Source: JAQUOA01 sp037443785 (lineage in GTDB: Bacteria > Bacteroidota > Ignavibacteria > UBA10030 > UBA8401). From it: a DNA stretch of 16,688 nucleotides. This document shows positions 15,940 to 16,688 of the stretch, piece by piece. Made by a program: the position numbers and the translations under genes. A model generated the notes under the pieces. It had not been told where the DNA came from. It searched no databases and worked only from the letters and a program-made list of their open reading frames with translations. The stretch is taken from contig JBBINR010000055.1 in assembly GCA_037443785.1 (NCBI GenBank), forward strand, positions 1 through 16,688, in the 5' to 3' direction. How positions within the stretch are numbered: the first letter of the stretch is position 1; each line of letters begins with the position of its first letter.

Positions 15940-16688
15940 TTACTTCCCTTTCGCTTTTTTATTGACGGCGGAATGGTCTTCTTTCTTCACCGCAAAGGTA
16001 GGATGAACGATCGATCCTGCGTGCGTTATCAGGCATCCTTTGATAATGTCGTCGTCAAGTTTTAATTCAAAAACTTTTTTCTCTTTGTTCCAAAATTCAT
16101 CAAGCAGATTAAAAAGATTGTTAGAATACATCTGGCTTGCATTCAGCGCCATTCGTGCCGGCATATTGGCAAGGCCGATAATCTTAACACCCTTTTTCTC
16201 TACAATTTTACCAAGCACGGCGCCTTCAACGTTTCCGCCGGTATCAATGGCAAGATCAACGACAACCGATCCCGGTTTCATTGCGTCAACCATATCTTTC
16301 GTAACGATGATCGGCGCTTTACGCCCGAACACTTGCGCTGTGGTGATCACGACATCCGCCTGTGCACAATATTGTTTCATTACCTCGCGCTGTTTTTTTA
16401 ATTGTTCTTCGGTCAATGCTTTGGCATATCCTTGTGCTGTCTGCCCAGTTTCGCCAAGATCAACCTCGACAAATTTTGCTCCGAGTGAAAGGACATCATT
16501 TTTTGCGACAGGTCGAGTATCAAACGCATCGACTTTAGCACCGAGTCGGCGCGCGGTGGCAATCGCTTGCAATCCAGCTACACCGGCGCCGATAATAAAA
16601 ACTTTGGCCGCTTGAATTGTACCGGCCGGCGTCATCATCATCGGAAAAATTTTTTGGATGTTACTCGCCGCAATGACCACCGAAGCAT
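15940..16688 (-). CDS. pntAA: NAD(P) transhydrogenase subunit alpha, NAD-binding part (5' end outside window)
   Basis: About 249 residues of the C-terminal part of PntAA are present, and the frame continues through the right edge. An apparent GTG start at 16678-16680 is internal: the residues before it read on in frame, and family members have about 130 more residues upstream. The NAD(H)-binding domain I is recognised by G-A-G-V-A-G-L-Q-A-I-A-T-A, the acidic end of the second strand (D-A-F-D-T-R-P), and V-V-D-L-A-I-D-T-G-G-N. The domain passes hydride to the NADP site of PntB. A lysine-rich tail of about 20 residues closes the protein. It is the first of the three pnt genes; its promoter lies outside the window. 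Confidence 0.94.
   Translation of the reverse strand, partial: ASVVIAASNIQKIFPMMMTPAGTIQAAKVFIIGAGVAGLQAIATARRLGAKVDAFDTRPVAKNDVLSLGAKFVEVDLGETGQTAQGYAKALTEEQLKKQREVMKQYCAQADVVITTAQVFGRKAPIIVTKDMVDAMKPGSVVVDLAIDTGGNVEGAVLGKIVEKKGVKIIGLANMPARMALNASQMYSNNLFNLLDEFWNKEKKVFELKLDDDIIKGCLITHAGSIVHPTFAVKKEDHSAVNKKAKGK

Noticed and set aside
16040..16615. Plus-strand open frame of 191 codons opposite pntAA
   Set aside because: It is antisense to a clearly conserved gene, and its Ser/Thr/Ala/Pro-rich composition is typical of a shadow frame.

Overview
The window is a stretch of chromosome of about 45% GC. It probably comes from a free-living member of the Fibrobacterota-Chlorobiota-Bacteroidota group, and Ignavibacteria-like lineages are the best guess. 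The main reason is that three predicted secreted proteins end in the same C-terminal sorting module, with an NYPNPFNP core, which in that group marks type IX secretion (T9SS) cargo. Taxonomy is inferred from protein style only; no rRNA or other marker gene is present.

Layout from left to right. (1) 1-614, minus strand: the 5' part of a secreted fibre-like protein built from 17-residue NSALGY-type repeats, encoded by 51-bp tandem repeats that run off the left edge. A long leader (615-875) holds a 28-bp dyad, behind a good sigma-70-type promoter at 876-904. (2) 933-2913, minus strand: a two-gene unit made of a T9SS-sorted endonuclease I family nuclease followed, 1 nt later, by a small HXXEE-motif membrane protein. 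(3) 3009-5687, plus strand, divergent from the nuclease: a secreted S9 (prolyl oligopeptidase) family peptidase with an intact Ser-Asp-His triad and an extra C-terminal region of about 250 residues. A bidirectional hairpin terminator at 5705-5735 separates it from the next, convergent unit. (4) 5754-13822, minus strand: two large surface or secreted proteins. The promoter-proximal one (1782 aa) is a giant right-handed beta-helix of seven modules, followed by a dockerin, a cohesin-like domain and a T9SS signal. The second (873 aa) has three cohesin-like domains alternating with two Ig-like (BIG2) domains, then two ASH-type Ig domains and a T9SS signal. (5) 13823-14272: a 450-bp gene-free gap that includes the terminator of the next operon. 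(6) 14273-16688, minus strand: pntB, pntAB and a 5'-truncated pntAA, which together encode the membrane-bound, proton-translocating NAD(P) transhydrogenase.

Working together: most of the window encodes exported proteins (fibre, nuclease, peptidase, cohesin and dockerin surface proteins), with a core energy-metabolism operon at the right edge. The most interesting unit is the adjacent pair of cohesin-bearing and dockerin-plus-cohesin-bearing T9SS cargo. It could be a surface protein-docking system analogous to a scaffoldin with an adaptor. No carbohydrate-active enzyme lies in the window, and binding between the two proteins is inference only.
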